The notes under the pieces are model-generated. The model did not search any database. It had not been told where the DNA came from and was given only the letters and a program-made list of their open reading frames with translations. A DNA stretch of 64,000 bases, from assembly GCA_001574975.1 (NCBI GenBank), contig KQ965750.1, positions 62,001 through 126,000 on the forward strand. Reading direction: 5' to 3'. Position 1 is the stretch's first letter, and each line of letters starts with the position of its first letter. The DNA is from Gonapodya prolifera JEL478 (taxonomy: Eukaryota > Monoblepharomycota > Monoblepharidomycetes > Monoblepharidales > Gonapodyaceae). A program made the position numbers and the translations under genes. Below are positions 10,183 through 20,800 of this stretch, piece by piece.

Positions 10183-12552
10183 CAGCAGCTTTGATTCATT
10201 CAGCTCCGACCATGCTTCAAAATTTGATTTCTTGGAGTTGCTATTGGTGACACTCGGGAAACAGCACCTCGCTAAGGAAGAAACTGTTTCACAGCTTGTT
10301 CACATTACCCTCGTGTGTTCTCTGCAAGTTCGTGTGCTAGCGATTTGTCGATTTTTACGATTTCTCCTACCTTGGGGATGTGTCAGTTGGGGATGGAGGA
10401 GCAGATTCCAAGCAACAAGCAGTTTGGGATGACTCGACAGTTCTCAAGTTTAAGGCTGGCCTCCGGCGCCACACCTTTTGCGCTGCACAGAAGTCGGCAC
10501 CAACCAAATTATTTTGATTTTATTAAATCAGCCTCGAAATTATATTCTCGCATGAAAATACACATCGAATATCTTTTTCACCTGCATACTGCTTGAATGT
10601 GCTCACGCTTTCACCGTAGAGCCAACCAGTTCACTTGCATGCCACCCGCCGCAGCAGCTCTGGAGCTTTAAAGCAATCCCTTTGAGTACTCTGACTGTTC
10701 TGAATGGATTTTCCCGCTGCTTTAACATTTCAGGGGTGGAAACATTGCTGGAGCCGTACTCGAACACCGAACATAAATCCCCGCTATGAGGGGGAACGCA
10801 GAGATATTTTGAAGAGCGTACCCGCGCGAGTATTTCCATGTCTAAACTGACCGGTTGTGACCATTAATCCGGTCATGAAATGACCAAGAATGTAAATTTC
10901 CAGTCGAATATCGAGAACGAGTCACCGGGGCCCCAGACGAAATACGATAGAACAAATCGCCCATTTTCATTAAAATTGGCAGGCTCACTTCCGGGATAAG
11001 GGTGACCGTCGTTGATGGCGAATGGTTTGAAGTCGGAAAAAATCCCCCATCTCGGTGATGCTGCAGCATCCGCCCCGGGGGCAAGAAAAAAGTTAGACTG
11101 GTATAAATCGCCCGCATTGGCGGTCACGATCCGCCTTTTATTTCGCCATAATTACCGTTCAATCGGTTGGGATGGGCTTTCAAAGTTGGAAAAAACGTGC
11201 CGCCGACCCCAACCACAGACAGGAGGCCAGCCTAAATTGGCACGAGCCCAACAACTGCGATGAAGGGGAGCAGTGCGTGGAAATGTATGCTCCTCAACAA
11301 TCAACCATGCTCGGCAAAAGAAGGTGGTTGCTTTGCGGAAAGGAGACTTGTGAGGGACGTCGGGGTGGGGTTGAAATTGCGAATGCTCCCACGAAAGTGT
11401 TGTTTTCTGCAGAATTGCGGAGTTGATTTGATCCGACCAAAACTCCGCTCTTAAGCACTTCAAACTGAGAAGAGAAGGTACCAAGAAGACATGGCAAAGG
11501 TGAGGTGCATTGAGAAAGAGTTTCTTTCCCTCGTCGAAGTATTTACTATTGCTCTTTCGTTTGAACTGCGAAGTGGAAATCAAGGCACAGGATCTGGACG
11601 TCTTTATTATTCTTCACTGAGATTGCTCTACAAGAGCACGAGTATAGTGTAGCCCGTAGTATGTGCGCCTGGAGCAGATCATGTTCTTGCGTATTTGCAA
11701 CGAAACTCAACGTGGAAAAATAAACGTGCACATGTGTCACCTGCCATCGATATGGCATGGCGACTTGGATGGGGGTTATGCAAGGCTTGTGTGAGATGTG
11801 ACGTGCTTTGGGTGTGTCCTTTTCCTTTGTGTACATATGCATGGGCGGGACAACCTCGGCCGGGGTAATCGCTGTGGATGTGTCTTTCCAATACCTACAT
11901 GCAACAGAACGCGGACTGCTTCTCGTAGGAGAGAAACATCATGTGGTATGCGCTGTGTGACCTGGGGATCAAACTTTGCGGTGCAGCGAAGAGACTATAG
12001 TGAGTGGGTAAAACCCGCACTGGTGTTCATGGAGAAGAGGAGGTGCAGTGAAGAAAGAGATGGCAAAAGAACGAATGTAGAATGCAAGCAACTGGGGAAT
12101 AAGCCGAATAAAAGGGCCTTGGGATCCACGCGCACAAAAAAGATTGGCGGAACGAGCAGAGCAGGTGGAGTGCAGGGTGCACCCGGGTCAGAAGCAACAA
12201 CGTCGGGCAGCAGATTCGAAGCGTACGCGGCGAGCGGAGTGGGACGCGAGGTGGGTTGGCGGGCGGAGAGCGCGGATTGGCGGGCGGCGTGGGCGTGGGA
12301 GGGCGCAGCGAGGCGATGGGGGGCGGGGAGTGTGGGGTGTGATGGGGCAGTAGAGCAGTGTGGAGAGAGAGCGGGGAGAGGAGTGGAGAAGGTGGAGAGG
12401 GTGGAGGGCAGGCAGAGGGCAGGCAGAGGCGGAGGGCAGGGAGGGAAAGGGGAAGTAGTGGGTGAAAGCGCAGCGGACGGAGGACACGCACGGCAGAACA
12501 CAGTCGTCGCACTGCACTCACTCACGCACACGCACCCGCCCCGCAGACACCC
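10183..12552. other. Long spacer (about 2.4 kb) upstream of the acidic low-complexity gene
   Basis: This is the longest stretch without a convincing gene. The part to about 11.7 kb is of ordinary composition. From about 12.1 to 12.48 kb the plus strand is strongly G/A-rich, then it changes at about 12.49 kb to C-rich, next to the start at 12553. Large open frames on both strands in the last kilobase are products of that skewed composition. Only one short stretch (see the entry at 10873-11127) looks protein-like. I saw no terminal repeats and no transposase motif. Confidence 0.55.
10873..11127 (-). other. Possible coding fragment of unknown nature
   Basis: An open frame of about 84 codons on the minus strand reads with protein-like composition: NAGDLYQSNFFLAPGAD, then GIFSDFKPFAINDGHPYPG, ENGRFVLSYFVWGPGD and SFSIFDWKFTF. 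It has aromatic residues in a spacing that suggests beta strands, unlike the random frames around it. I recognise no family, find no convincing start codon, and cannot join it to flanking exons with confidence. It may be an exon of an unannotated gene, a relic, or chance. Confidence 0.22.
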
Positions 12553-15500
12553 ATGCCACACACCGCGCCGCGCACTCTGCCCCGCACTCCCTCGCACTCC
12601 CGCACTCGCACGCACTCACACTCGCTGCTGCAACTCTCCGCAACGCACACCCTCCGCGCGCCTTCCCCGTCCCCTTCCCGCCCCTCTCCCTCTCCCACGG
12701 CGTCCTCCTCAGACTCCTCCCTCGCCTCGCTGCCCTCCCTGCCCATGCTGTCGCTCTCTCCCTCGCTGCCCTCCCCGCTCCCCATTGCGCGCATCCCACA
12801 CGCGCGCCCGCCAACTCCTCCCCTCCCCTCGGCGGCAGCGAAGAAACGCAAGCGACGCCCCTCGCCTCCCTCTCCCTCCCGACCGCCTCACCAGCGCACG
12901 CCCAGACCGGGCCGGCTCGCCCTTCCCTCGCCGTCCTGGCACGCTTGCCACACCTCCACACCGCCGCTCGCCAGGGCGTCGTCGTCGTCCTCCTCGCATG
13001 CCTCGGGCTCTGTAGCCCACGCGCATGCGCACGGTCATGGGCTCACGCCGCAGCTTCCTGTCCCCGCTCCTCCTCCAAAACGGGCTCGCACCGACACGCC
13101 CCCGATCCCGGCGTATGCCCACTCGGCAGAACTGCCCTCCCTCCCTTCTCCTTCTCATACTCACACTCACACTCATCCCCACACTCCGACTCCTCACCCG
13201 CCGACTCCCACTCCTCCGGCCCCGTCTCCCTCCCTTGTCCTCCCCGAACCTTCGGACCGTCGCGACGTACCCCGTCTTTCGTCCTCCTCCTCGCTGTCTT
13301 CGGCACCCGCAAAGCGTGAGTCCCCTTGTCTCTCGTTCCTTCTCCGTCTCCCTTACTTACTCTTCCCACCTGCTCCAGGCCCAGGCCCAGGCGTCGCCGT
13401 CAGTGTCGAGGTTGAGGCAATTTCCGACGATGAGGACGATTACGTCGTCGCCGGGAGGGCGAGTGGGGCTGGTGGTGGAGGGGGTGGAGCGACCGTGTCG
13501 GGTGGAGGTGTTGGAGTCGCGCTGGATGCGAGTGCTGGTCTCCGTGGCTCTTCGGGTGGAAGTGCGAGTCATGGAGGGGAGGAAGTGCGCAGAGAAAAGC
13601 AGGGCGAACCAGAAGAATCCCGATCACAAGTGCATGTCGAGGTGGACGTGCACGTCGCTGCCGCTAAGGAGGTGGAGGCAGATGCGGATGTGGAGTCGGA
13701 CGCCACGCCCGTCCCCGTCAGCGAGGAGGAGCAGCCGAACGCCACCTCTGCCGACGACGACGCCGACCACACCGACGCTGCGATGGACGCCGACGCCGAC
13801 GATGAAGACGAGGTTGTCGCGGTCGTGCCCGCGCATCCCGAACTTGCACCGTCGGATCGGGTGGACGCACCTCCAAGTCACTTCTTGGAGGACGCAGCGG
13901 CGGTAGCCGATCAGCAGGGCGATGTTGCCGTTGCGGATGTGGGTCCACAGGGGCAGGGGCAGGGGCAGGTGGGCGGCGAGGTTTCCGAAGCAGATGTTGC
14001 CCGTGCCGAGGTCATGACTGTGGATAGCGGCGATGTGGAGGAATCCGACGAGGAAAGTGAATCGGACGACGGGGAGGAGGCCCAATCGGACGAAGATGAG
14101 GTGGATGAGAGCTCAGACTCGGACTCGGATGAGGACGACGACGAAAAAGACATGGTTGACGAGCTGGCACCCTCTTCGCCAGAAGTCGAGCATGCTGCTA
14201 CTCCTCTGCCTGCTCCTGCACTTTCTGTTGAGCCTCCCGCACAACTCGGACCGCCCGCCCAATCAGACAGTTCTGCGATTCCCGCGTCCCTGCCCGACGG
14301 GGTGGTCGTGGTCAATGGCACCAACGCCGCCACCAACCTCACCCCACCCGTCCCAACGTCTGCGGACGTCCCGACAACTCCGACCACCCCGGCGACCCCG
14401 GCAGGCCGGCCTGGCGGGACCATGAGACGCATCATCGTGCGCAGGTCGCCGGGGTCGTCTCCCTCCTCTGCTACTTCCTTGCCAACCTTGTCCACCTCCA
14501 CCAACTCGACCGACACCTCTTCGTTGCCTACCACCACCACAACCACCACCACCGCCGCCGCCCCATCTTCACGCCGCCGCCGCCTCCCACCGCCACCCGC
14601 ACCAACGCCCCCGCCCCGGCCCGCCCAACGCACTGTGTATGCGGCTCAAGACCCCTCGACCCCGCTCGTGCGGTACAGAGCTGTCGGGCGGCCTAGAAGG
14701 GACGGAGTCAGGTGTTGGGCCGTCATCAAGGTGTTCGATGGCGCAGGGGTTGTCGGGTTCCCGAAAGGCCAGGAGGTGTTCGATAGTCCCGCAGCGCTTC
14801 CTCCTTCCTCTCTCCCGCCACCACCGCCGAATCCGGACCCCGTGCCCGCTGTGGGCGGGGCCGTTGCGGTTGTGCATTCCGCAAGTGAGGGAGTGGGTGC
14901 AGCCAAAATGGAGGTGGATGTGGACCCTGAGACAACGACGCCGACACAGAGCCAGCGTGAGGATCCCGCACACACGACTTCGACACCCCTCCAGCAGGCC
15001 CCGCAGCAGCAACAACAGGGGCCGAATTTGGATACCGTCGCAATCGTTGCGGCCGCGTTGCAGAGAGGTCCCCCGGGGAGTAGAACGGCGACAGCGGCGT
15101 CGGAGCACGTCACTCCTCAGGTCGTTCATCCCGCCCTGCCCGCGCTGGTGCAGACGAACATTCAAGTGCAGGCGCACGCGGCGGGGATGCCGAAGGGTCC
15201 GTACGCGGCTGTACATCCACCGATCCCTCCTCCTGCCCCTCTTGCACCCGCCCCTCACTCGTATTCACACCCATCCCACCCCGCACGCGTTCCGCCGCTC
15301 CCGTACCATTCCCGTGCACGCGCACCAGTGCGCGTAGAGCCGCCTGCAACAAGATTGCGAACCATGGTCGCCGATGCCGACGCGGCCGGTGCTGTCCCTG
15401 GCGGGGCGGGGCACGTACCTCAACAGGGCGATATCGGGCGGTTTCGGTACCCTGTCGGGGCGCGGCGCGCGTCAGGACTTGGCGTCGCGGCTCCACCTTC

Positions 15501-17121
15501 GATCCCGTACCACCGCGCAAGCGGCCGGCCGACACGACAGGCGGCGGCATACACGGGCGTACCCAGGGTCGGAGGGTACACTCCGGTTGCAGAGGCTGCC
15601 GTGGGTGCCGGGTTTGGCAGGCGAGGGTTCGCAGGACGCCGATCCTTTGGTGGCGTAGGCGCAGTGCCTGCCCCCATGTCCGCGTACCCCGACCGCCGGC
15701 GCTCGGACGGCGGCGGCGTGCTGGTTCCGATGGATGTGGAGGAGTTTTCTGAGGAGTCGGATACCGAGTCTGTGGGTGTGTCGGAGATGAGCGTGTCGGT
15801 TGTGGGGGACTCTGTCGATCGGGAGCGTGAACGCGAGCGGGACCATGCCGGTGCTGGTGTCAGTGCCAGTGCCGGGTCCGTCGTGGGACCAGCGTCAGTC
15901 GTGGACGAGGATAGTGGGGCGGAAGATGGGTGGTTGAGTAAAGGCGCCGCTGCTGCGCGTGGGGCGGGGGACTTGGAGGATGAGTGGAGTGGCGACGATG
16001 ATAGCGAGAGCGAGTGGAGTGTCGATGAAGACGTTGGTGTCCGTTCTAGGGCCGCCAGAGGGTGGATGTGGGCGACGTGGACGACCGAGGATGCGGCGGG
16101 GTACGTGAGCGACGAGGGCGAAGAAGATGAAGAGGATGAAGAGATCGGGGTTGACATGTGGGGTGGTGGTGCCAGAGACTCGGACGATGCGTGGGCGGCA
16201 GAGGCGCTTCGGCTAGCCGAACTGGAGCTGGACTTGATGCTCGCCGCGGTGTCTTCGATGGACGTCTTCCCACGAGGTCCCACAAGGTTAGATGGCGAAG
16301 TCCCCGACGTTGCGGACGTGGACACCGACGATGATGATTTAGCTGGCGATCTGCGATCCCGGCCGGTGCGTGACGGATCGGTACTAAAGGGGCCTGCGGA
16401 TTCGGCTGTGGAGGTCGGGGAGGCGGTGGCGGTCCCGACGGGAGGCGCAGTGCATGTCGTGGACGACGAAGACGACGTGGTCATGGGCCCCGTGGATTCA
16501 AGTGCTGCCGCTCCGGAGACAGTGGGAAGCCCACCAGATGTCCCCGAGAGCGACATGGACGACGATGCGACATCCCCACTCTCACCACAACCTCATCCCG
16601 TTTCGGCCTTGCTTCTGTTTCCGGATCGGTGGGCGGCCAAGTCGGCCCGTCTTCGCGAGAGGCGGCTTCGGAAGGCACTCAAGGGCGGCGTGGGGGATTT
16701 GGGTTGGACCCGAGAAGCGGACGACGCGGACTTTGTGCAGGCGCTGCGCGAGTTCGAGGAGGAGATGGAGAAGGAGGGGGTCTGCGTGCCGCTTGTTGAG
16801 CAAGCTCATCAGTGGATCGCAGCCGGGCTTGGCATCGTGCCCGGATTTGCATACGGGTGGCCCTTCCTCACCAACTACGAACTCTCCCTTTTCTCGAGCG
16901 AGCCGACCTCGTTCATGACCATACTCCCTGCAGAGCCGACACCCTTCCCACCAGGCGGGGAGATGGAGGATGTGTTCCGACTTCACGATGTGCCACTAAT
17001 GCGGGCGTGGAAGTTTGGCGACCGGATGTTAGGCATTCCAACCACGGTAGAGCGGAGACGGACGTCGACTGTGCGGGCGGAGGCGGACGGGGGGCGAATA
17101 TGCAGACGGGTCCGAAAGTGA
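12553..17121 (+). CDS. Large low-complexity acidic protein, likely nuclear, function unknown
   Basis: A reading frame of about 1,500 codons starts at the ATG at 12553 and ends at 17121. The first ~250 residues are Ser/Pro/His-rich with a basic NLS-like patch (AAKKRKRRP) and a PPPKRART patch. Residues from about 300 are very acidic, with runs of D/E/S (for example SDEDEVDESSDSDSDEDDDE near 14090-14150). Pro/Gln-rich segments follow, then a second acidic half, and a more ordinary C-terminus (about 16590-17121) with RWAAKSARLRERRLRKAL and a Trp/aromatic-containing end. An intron with good sites lies at 13316-13378 (gtgag...ctccag); it is 63 bp and has no in-frame stop, so it can be spliced or kept without breaking the frame. 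No domain recognised. Composition suggests a chromatin or transcription protein, which is inference only. GC content and codon third positions are well above the neighbours. Confidence 0.65.
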   Translation: MPHTAPRTLPRTPSHSRTRTHSHSLLQLSATHTLRAPSPSPSRPSPSPTASSSDSSLASLPSLPMLSLSPSLPSPLPIARIPHARPPTPPLPSAAAKKRKRRPSPPSPSRPPHQRTPRPGRLALPSPSWHACHTSTPPLARASSSSSSHASGSVAHAHAHGHGLTPQLPVPAPPPKRARTDTPPIPAYAHSAELPSLPSPSHTHTHTHPHTPTPHPPTPTPPAPSPSLVLPEPSDRRDVPRLSSSSSLSSAPAKRESPCLSFLLRLPYLLFPPAPGPGPGVAVSVEVEAISDDEDDYVVAGRASGAGGGGGGATVSGGGVGVALDASAGLRGSSGGSASHGGEEVRREKQGEPEESRSQVHVEVDVHVAAAKEVEADADVESDATPVPVSEEEQPNATSADDDADHTDAAMDADADDEDEVVAVVPAHPELAPSDRVDAPPSHFLEDAAAVADQQGDVAVADVGPQGQGQGQVGGEVSEADVARAEVMTVDSGDVEESDEESESDDGEEAQSDEDEVDESSDSDSDEDDDEKDMVDELAPSSPEVEHAATPLPAPALSVEPPAQLGPPAQSDSSAIPASLPDGVVVVNGTNAATNLTPPVPTSADVPTTPTTPATPAGRPGGTMRRIIVRRSPGSSPSSATSLPTLSTSTNSTDTSSLPTTTTTTTTAAAPSSRRRRLPPPPAPTPPPRPAQRTVYAAQDPSTPLVRYRAVGRPRRDGVRCWAVIKVFDGAGVVGFPKGQEVFDSPAALPPSSLPPPPPNPDPVPAVGGAVAVVHSASEGVGAAKMEVDVDPETTTPTQSQREDPAHTTSTPLQQAPQQQQQGPNLDTVAIVAAALQRGPPGSRTATAASEHVTPQVVHPALPALVQTNIQVQAHAAGMPKGPYAAVHPPIPPPAPLAPAPHSYSHPSHPARVPPLPYHSRARAPVRVEPPATRLRTMVADADAAGAVPGGAGHVPQQGDIGRFRYPVGARRASGLGVAAPPSIPYHRASGRPTRQAAAYTGVPRVGGYTPVAEAAVGAGFGRRGFAGRRSFGGVGAVPAPMSAYPDRRRSDGGGVLVPMDVEEFSEESDTESVGVSEMSVSVVGDSVDRERERERDHAGAGVSASAGSVVGPASVVDEDSGAEDGWLSKGAAAARGAGDLEDEWSGDDDSESEWSVDEDVGVRSRAARGWMWATWTTEDAAGYVSDEGEEDEEDEEIGVDMWGGGARDSDDAWAAEALRLAELELDLMLAAVSSMDVFPRGPTRLDGEVPDVADVDTDDDDLAGDLRSRPVRDGSVLKGPADSAVEVGEAVAVPTGGAVHVVDDEDDVVMGPVDSSAAAPETVGSPPDVPESDMDDDATSPLSPQPHPVSALLLFPDRWAAKSARLRERRLRKALKGGVGDLGWTREADDADFVQALREFEEEMEKEGVCVPLVEQAHQWIAAGLGIVPGFAYGWPFLTNYELSLFSSEPTSFMTILPAEPTPFPPGGEMEDVFRLHDVPLMRAWKFGDRMLGIPTTVERRRTSTVRAEADGGRICRRVRK

Positions 17122-17416
17122 TTTTGACGGCGAGAAATACCCTGGCGTGATTCGGGCGGCTGGTTAAGTTCCATGGCGAGTTTTGTAGCCTCGATAGATT
17201 CGATACCAATGCAGACGCAAATGTACATTCCGTAGCACGATGTTGTTTGTTTGTTCATTCAAAATAATTTTTAACAATTCGTTCTTGGCTCAACAACGGT
17301 GTTTATTTGATTTGTTTCCAACATAAGAAGAAAAGCACATGCCACCTTTTCGAGTGTTTGACTTCCTGTTCCACTCGACTAGTTTTTCACAAAGTGCGCT
17401 GGTCGGTCACCCACAC

Positions 17417-20108
17417 CTACGGAGCAGCGGGAAGGGGGGTACGGTCGATCAATGCCACGATTAATTCGCAAAATTGCGAACCAAACTCACCTCCGTAGTG
17501 GTCGAAAATGATACCGGCGACTGTGTACGCCAGCTTGTCGCAGTTCTCACGGGTGTCTGCCTCCGCATACACTCGGACGATGTCTTCCGTCCCTGACGGC
17601 CTGTTGGAAAAATGCGCCGCATGTCCAAATGGCAGGAGGGATATGCGTCACTTCTACGGAAACAACAACTTATTTCGTACTTCATCATACGAACCTAACA
17701 AACGATCTTCCATTCTTGTACTTGGCAACCTCGGCATTGATCCGATCTTGCGACCCCACGGGTTCGACCAACTCCTGCTCCGCGTTGGTAGTCTTGAATG
17801 CGAGGCGATTGGCGACCTGCAAGAGAGCGACCTCGGTGTCTTGAAACGCTTGCACCCAAACTGGCGTCTAAAGTGTCTCTCACCTTGACCTTCTCCTGCC
17901 TGTTGGGCACCTCCGTGTACAGCTCTCCCCACTGCTCGAATGACCAGCCCTTGTATGCTAATACAGCGAGGACGGCGAGCATGTCCGAAATGGCATCTCC
18001 CACAGCCTGGTTAATCACGTCAGTGAGGCATTCCAAGAACTCGAGGGCCGCAAGCTGCTCGGGTGTTTTTCTGTAAACAGTGTCAAGCAGAGCGTCAAGA
18101 TGTTGTCACGTTCACTGGGCATATACAATGACGCACCCGCCCCTCTCTTTCACGGCCTTCACGAATCCCTCGCTAAACAAAACCGTACCGTGCCCATTGG
18201 CCTCAAAGTAAATACCGACGTCGAAGCCCTCCGCCTCATGGTGGAGGTGCTTGACTCCCGTGGGTACCATCGACACGGGGACGCGAACTGTTTCGCGGAG
18301 GTACCGCGTGCTGGCCCCGTTTGCGTAGGCGGTTTGCACGACGCCAACACGAGGAGAGCCAGAGGGGAGGGTAAGTGAGGCGAGTTGGGAAAGCTGTGAA
18401 ACGGTGGATGCAAGGAGGGCGGCGATAGTGTCACCGTCGAGCATGCGGAAGGTGCCATCTGGGGGTTCGTAGGGAAGTGGGGACGGTAGATGATGTGGAT
18501 TCCAGGCAGATTGGGCTGACCGAAGATGGAGGTAGTGCTCATACGAGAAACGTACCCTTCTTCACAAAGTAGAAAATCACACGGTCGGCATCCCCATCGA
18601 GTGAGACACCGTAGGTTCCGGGGGTCATGGGAAAGTTCTCAGGTTGCTTTTGCTGCACCTTGACAAAGTCCGCTCCACACTAAAGGGGAGATTTGGGGTC
18701 AATCTCGGGGTCGCGAAAGGAATCACAAACCATGATGCAACACCATCGATATTTCACACCTCGAACCATAAATTTTTCCTCGCCCGTCCTGAGCTTCGAC
18801 ACGTACCTTGTTATTGAGTTTCGAGAAGTCTGTGATATCTTCGTTGAACGCGGAAAAGCTGACAGAGTCTCCAAGGTAAGGCAGGAACGCCTTGAACTTA
18901 GGCGCGCCGACACCATTGGCGCCGTCAACGTGGATAGTGGGGAACTTTGTCTATGTGGGAGTGGGCATATGAGCGTGCCAACCGACAGAAATGTGAGCGT
19001 GGGGGGTGAATGTCTCACTTTTCCGAACTTCATAATCCGCTTAAACGCGTCGCCAATCTTCTTATAGTACCCCTCCTCCGTAGGTACTCCGTAGGCTTCG
19101 GGTGTTCCCTTTGTGTTCAGAGCCCTCACAACATAATGCAATTGGGGGGTGGTGAAGACGCCATAGTCGGTGACATCCCCTCCTGCTGCCCTCGCCCCGT
19201 CAAGGAAGGCTCCAACAAGCTTGGGGCCCGTTGACCTGGTGTCTCTGGCGACGACGACGTGGGCGGGAGCGGACCAGGAGATGCTTTCCGCGGTGCAGAT
19301 GGAGGCCAGCACGGAGGGCACATCCACGTCCGCGGAATTGGCAAGATGTGTAGCGTGGAGCTCCCAAGATTGCTCAAGCATTTCACCAAGGGGGTCGACG
19401 AGCTTGACGCCGTTGTCCTGGAAGGGGATTGGGGACCAACACATGAGCAACACTTCCCTAATGACACCGAATTCTGTTCCAACGCCTCTCCATAATCCCC
19501 GAGCGACAAGAAGCACGGTATTCATATCCGCGGACTGGCAGTGAGTCCTACTTGGACGCCCCTTCATATATTCTGCTGCCTGACACCGCACTTGAACGCC
19601 GAATGGCCATCCAAGCAATCAGATTCCACCCGACCACTTCCCGATGAATGAAATTCTCGGCCAATCTTCGGACTAGTTCCCACTCGTAAATCCTCCGCAC
19701 TGTTTGATGAGTCCACTCTCCTTCGAATGTTAAGAAGTGTCCGGCAACGGGTTTTGTTCGGAGCCACGCACCTGGTCTGGGTTGTGAGATGCAGTCACCA
19801 TTGCGCCAATAACCTTACTGTTAAGTTTCTTTGATCGGAGGACTGCGAGGAGGCCCATTCTGTACATTACGGAGTCGAGCAGGTCACCCCTGGGGCAGGA
19901 ATTGAATGCGCACATGGGAGGGAGAGTAGAGGAGTGAACACGGGAGTGGAATTCAATTCAACGGAGTAAGCCATGGCGAGAGAATGAGTGGATGAGTTGA
20001 CGAAACACACTTGAGCCTGAAGCCAGCGGTGCCATATGTGAACGTTGTGTTTGGTTTTGGATGCTTGAGACTCGCGTCTTTGACCTGCTCGGTTGGAATC
20101 GATGCCAT
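17417..20108 (-). CDS. AGM1/PCM1: Phosphoacetylglucosamine mutase (GlcNAc-6-P to GlcNAc-1-P)
   Basis: The enzyme converts N-acetylglucosamine-6-phosphate to the 1-phosphate, a step towards UDP-GlcNAc for chitin, N-glycans and GPI anchors. It starts with [14 protein letters not shown] at 20108. In order: '[12 protein letters not shown]' (N-terminal substrate loop); after an intron '[14 protein letters not shown]' with the catalytic, phosphorylated Ser near 19800; a long exon starting [18 protein letters not shown]; '[14 protein letters not shown]' with the metal-binding DGDADR near 18600; '[20 protein letters not shown]' with the sugar-specificity EANGHG loop near 18200; and '[16 protein letters not shown]' (phosphate-binding loop) near 17570-17600. 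EANGHG and TASHNP together identify the AGM1 branch rather than ordinary phosphoglucomutase. All four catalytic loops are intact. There are about seven short introns. The last codons (17417-17500) may instead be an extra small exon. Confidence 0.93.
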
Positions 20109-20800
20109 CGGGATGTGTTTAGTGATGAGAAGCGACCTTTGGTGTCGTTGCCTGCAACAAGCCAACGTGGGCGGTAGAATCAATTCGAGTGAAATCAGCC
20201 GTCCTCGCGTATCATGCAACACAAATCTGTTAAGGTAATCAATGTTAATACATTATCATGTGGTTCAGTACGTACAGTGACCTTTCGACGGCATTGGGGG
20301 GTCATTCGGCTGGCTTCAAAACTCATCACGAAAAACACGTTTTCTGTCTCACCATGCACGGTTCCCTGGGGACCTTCTCCAGGGGGGTAGGGTTCCGGGC
20401 GAGTATTGACAGGCGATTGCGGGCCGGCTGCCTCTCAGGGACGTGGTTATTGAAGCCCCATCGGCAAGCGAGCGGCAGAGGAGGGGGAGGTTGCGTTGTC
20501 TTCGTTGGCTTGATATCCTTCGCACACTATTGCTCACATAAACTCCACAAGCGCCAGCGCAGGACACTGCCACAATTGTCCATCGCTCTACACACAGCTC
20601 GGTCCCTGCTATGACAGATGCCATCGACGCTTCAGACGAAGCTTCAGGCTCTCGAGACTGTTCCCAACTCCCGAGGTGAGTGAGTGGGAGATTATGGCAT
20701 CGAGAACTTATCGTTAACCCTCCTATTTGTAAATAATATAAAGTATTGATAATATGGTATACGTACGTAAAACTCCAAAATGTTCACACGAATGTTATCC
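20109..20800. other. Spacer upstream of AGM1, with a weak small-protein candidate
   Basis: The region holds the AGM1 promoter by position. A 91-codon minus-strand frame at 20349-20624 begins with a real ATG and has a short hydrophobic stretch (WTIVAVSCAGACGVYV) followed by a basic tail. It could be a small single-pass protein with a spliced Pro-rich second exon, but composition and homology do not settle it. An AT-rich patch lies at about 20700-20770. Confidence 0.4.

Noticed and set aside
11995-12615. 206-codon minus-strand frame with hydrophobic Pro/Leu/Ser sequence
   Set aside because: Product of the G/A-rich plus strand; no conserved pattern and no splice partner.
11798-13015. 405-codon plus-strand open frame spanning the skew switch
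   Set aside because: Composition changes from Arg/Gly-rich to Pro/His-rich exactly at the nucleotide-skew switch, as expected for a chance frame; the frame starting at 12553 fits better with the downstream protein.
15420-16556. 378-codon minus-strand open frame under the acidic gene
   Set aside because: Ser/Thr/Pro-rich shadow of Asp/Glu/Val-rich coding; no start context, no domain.
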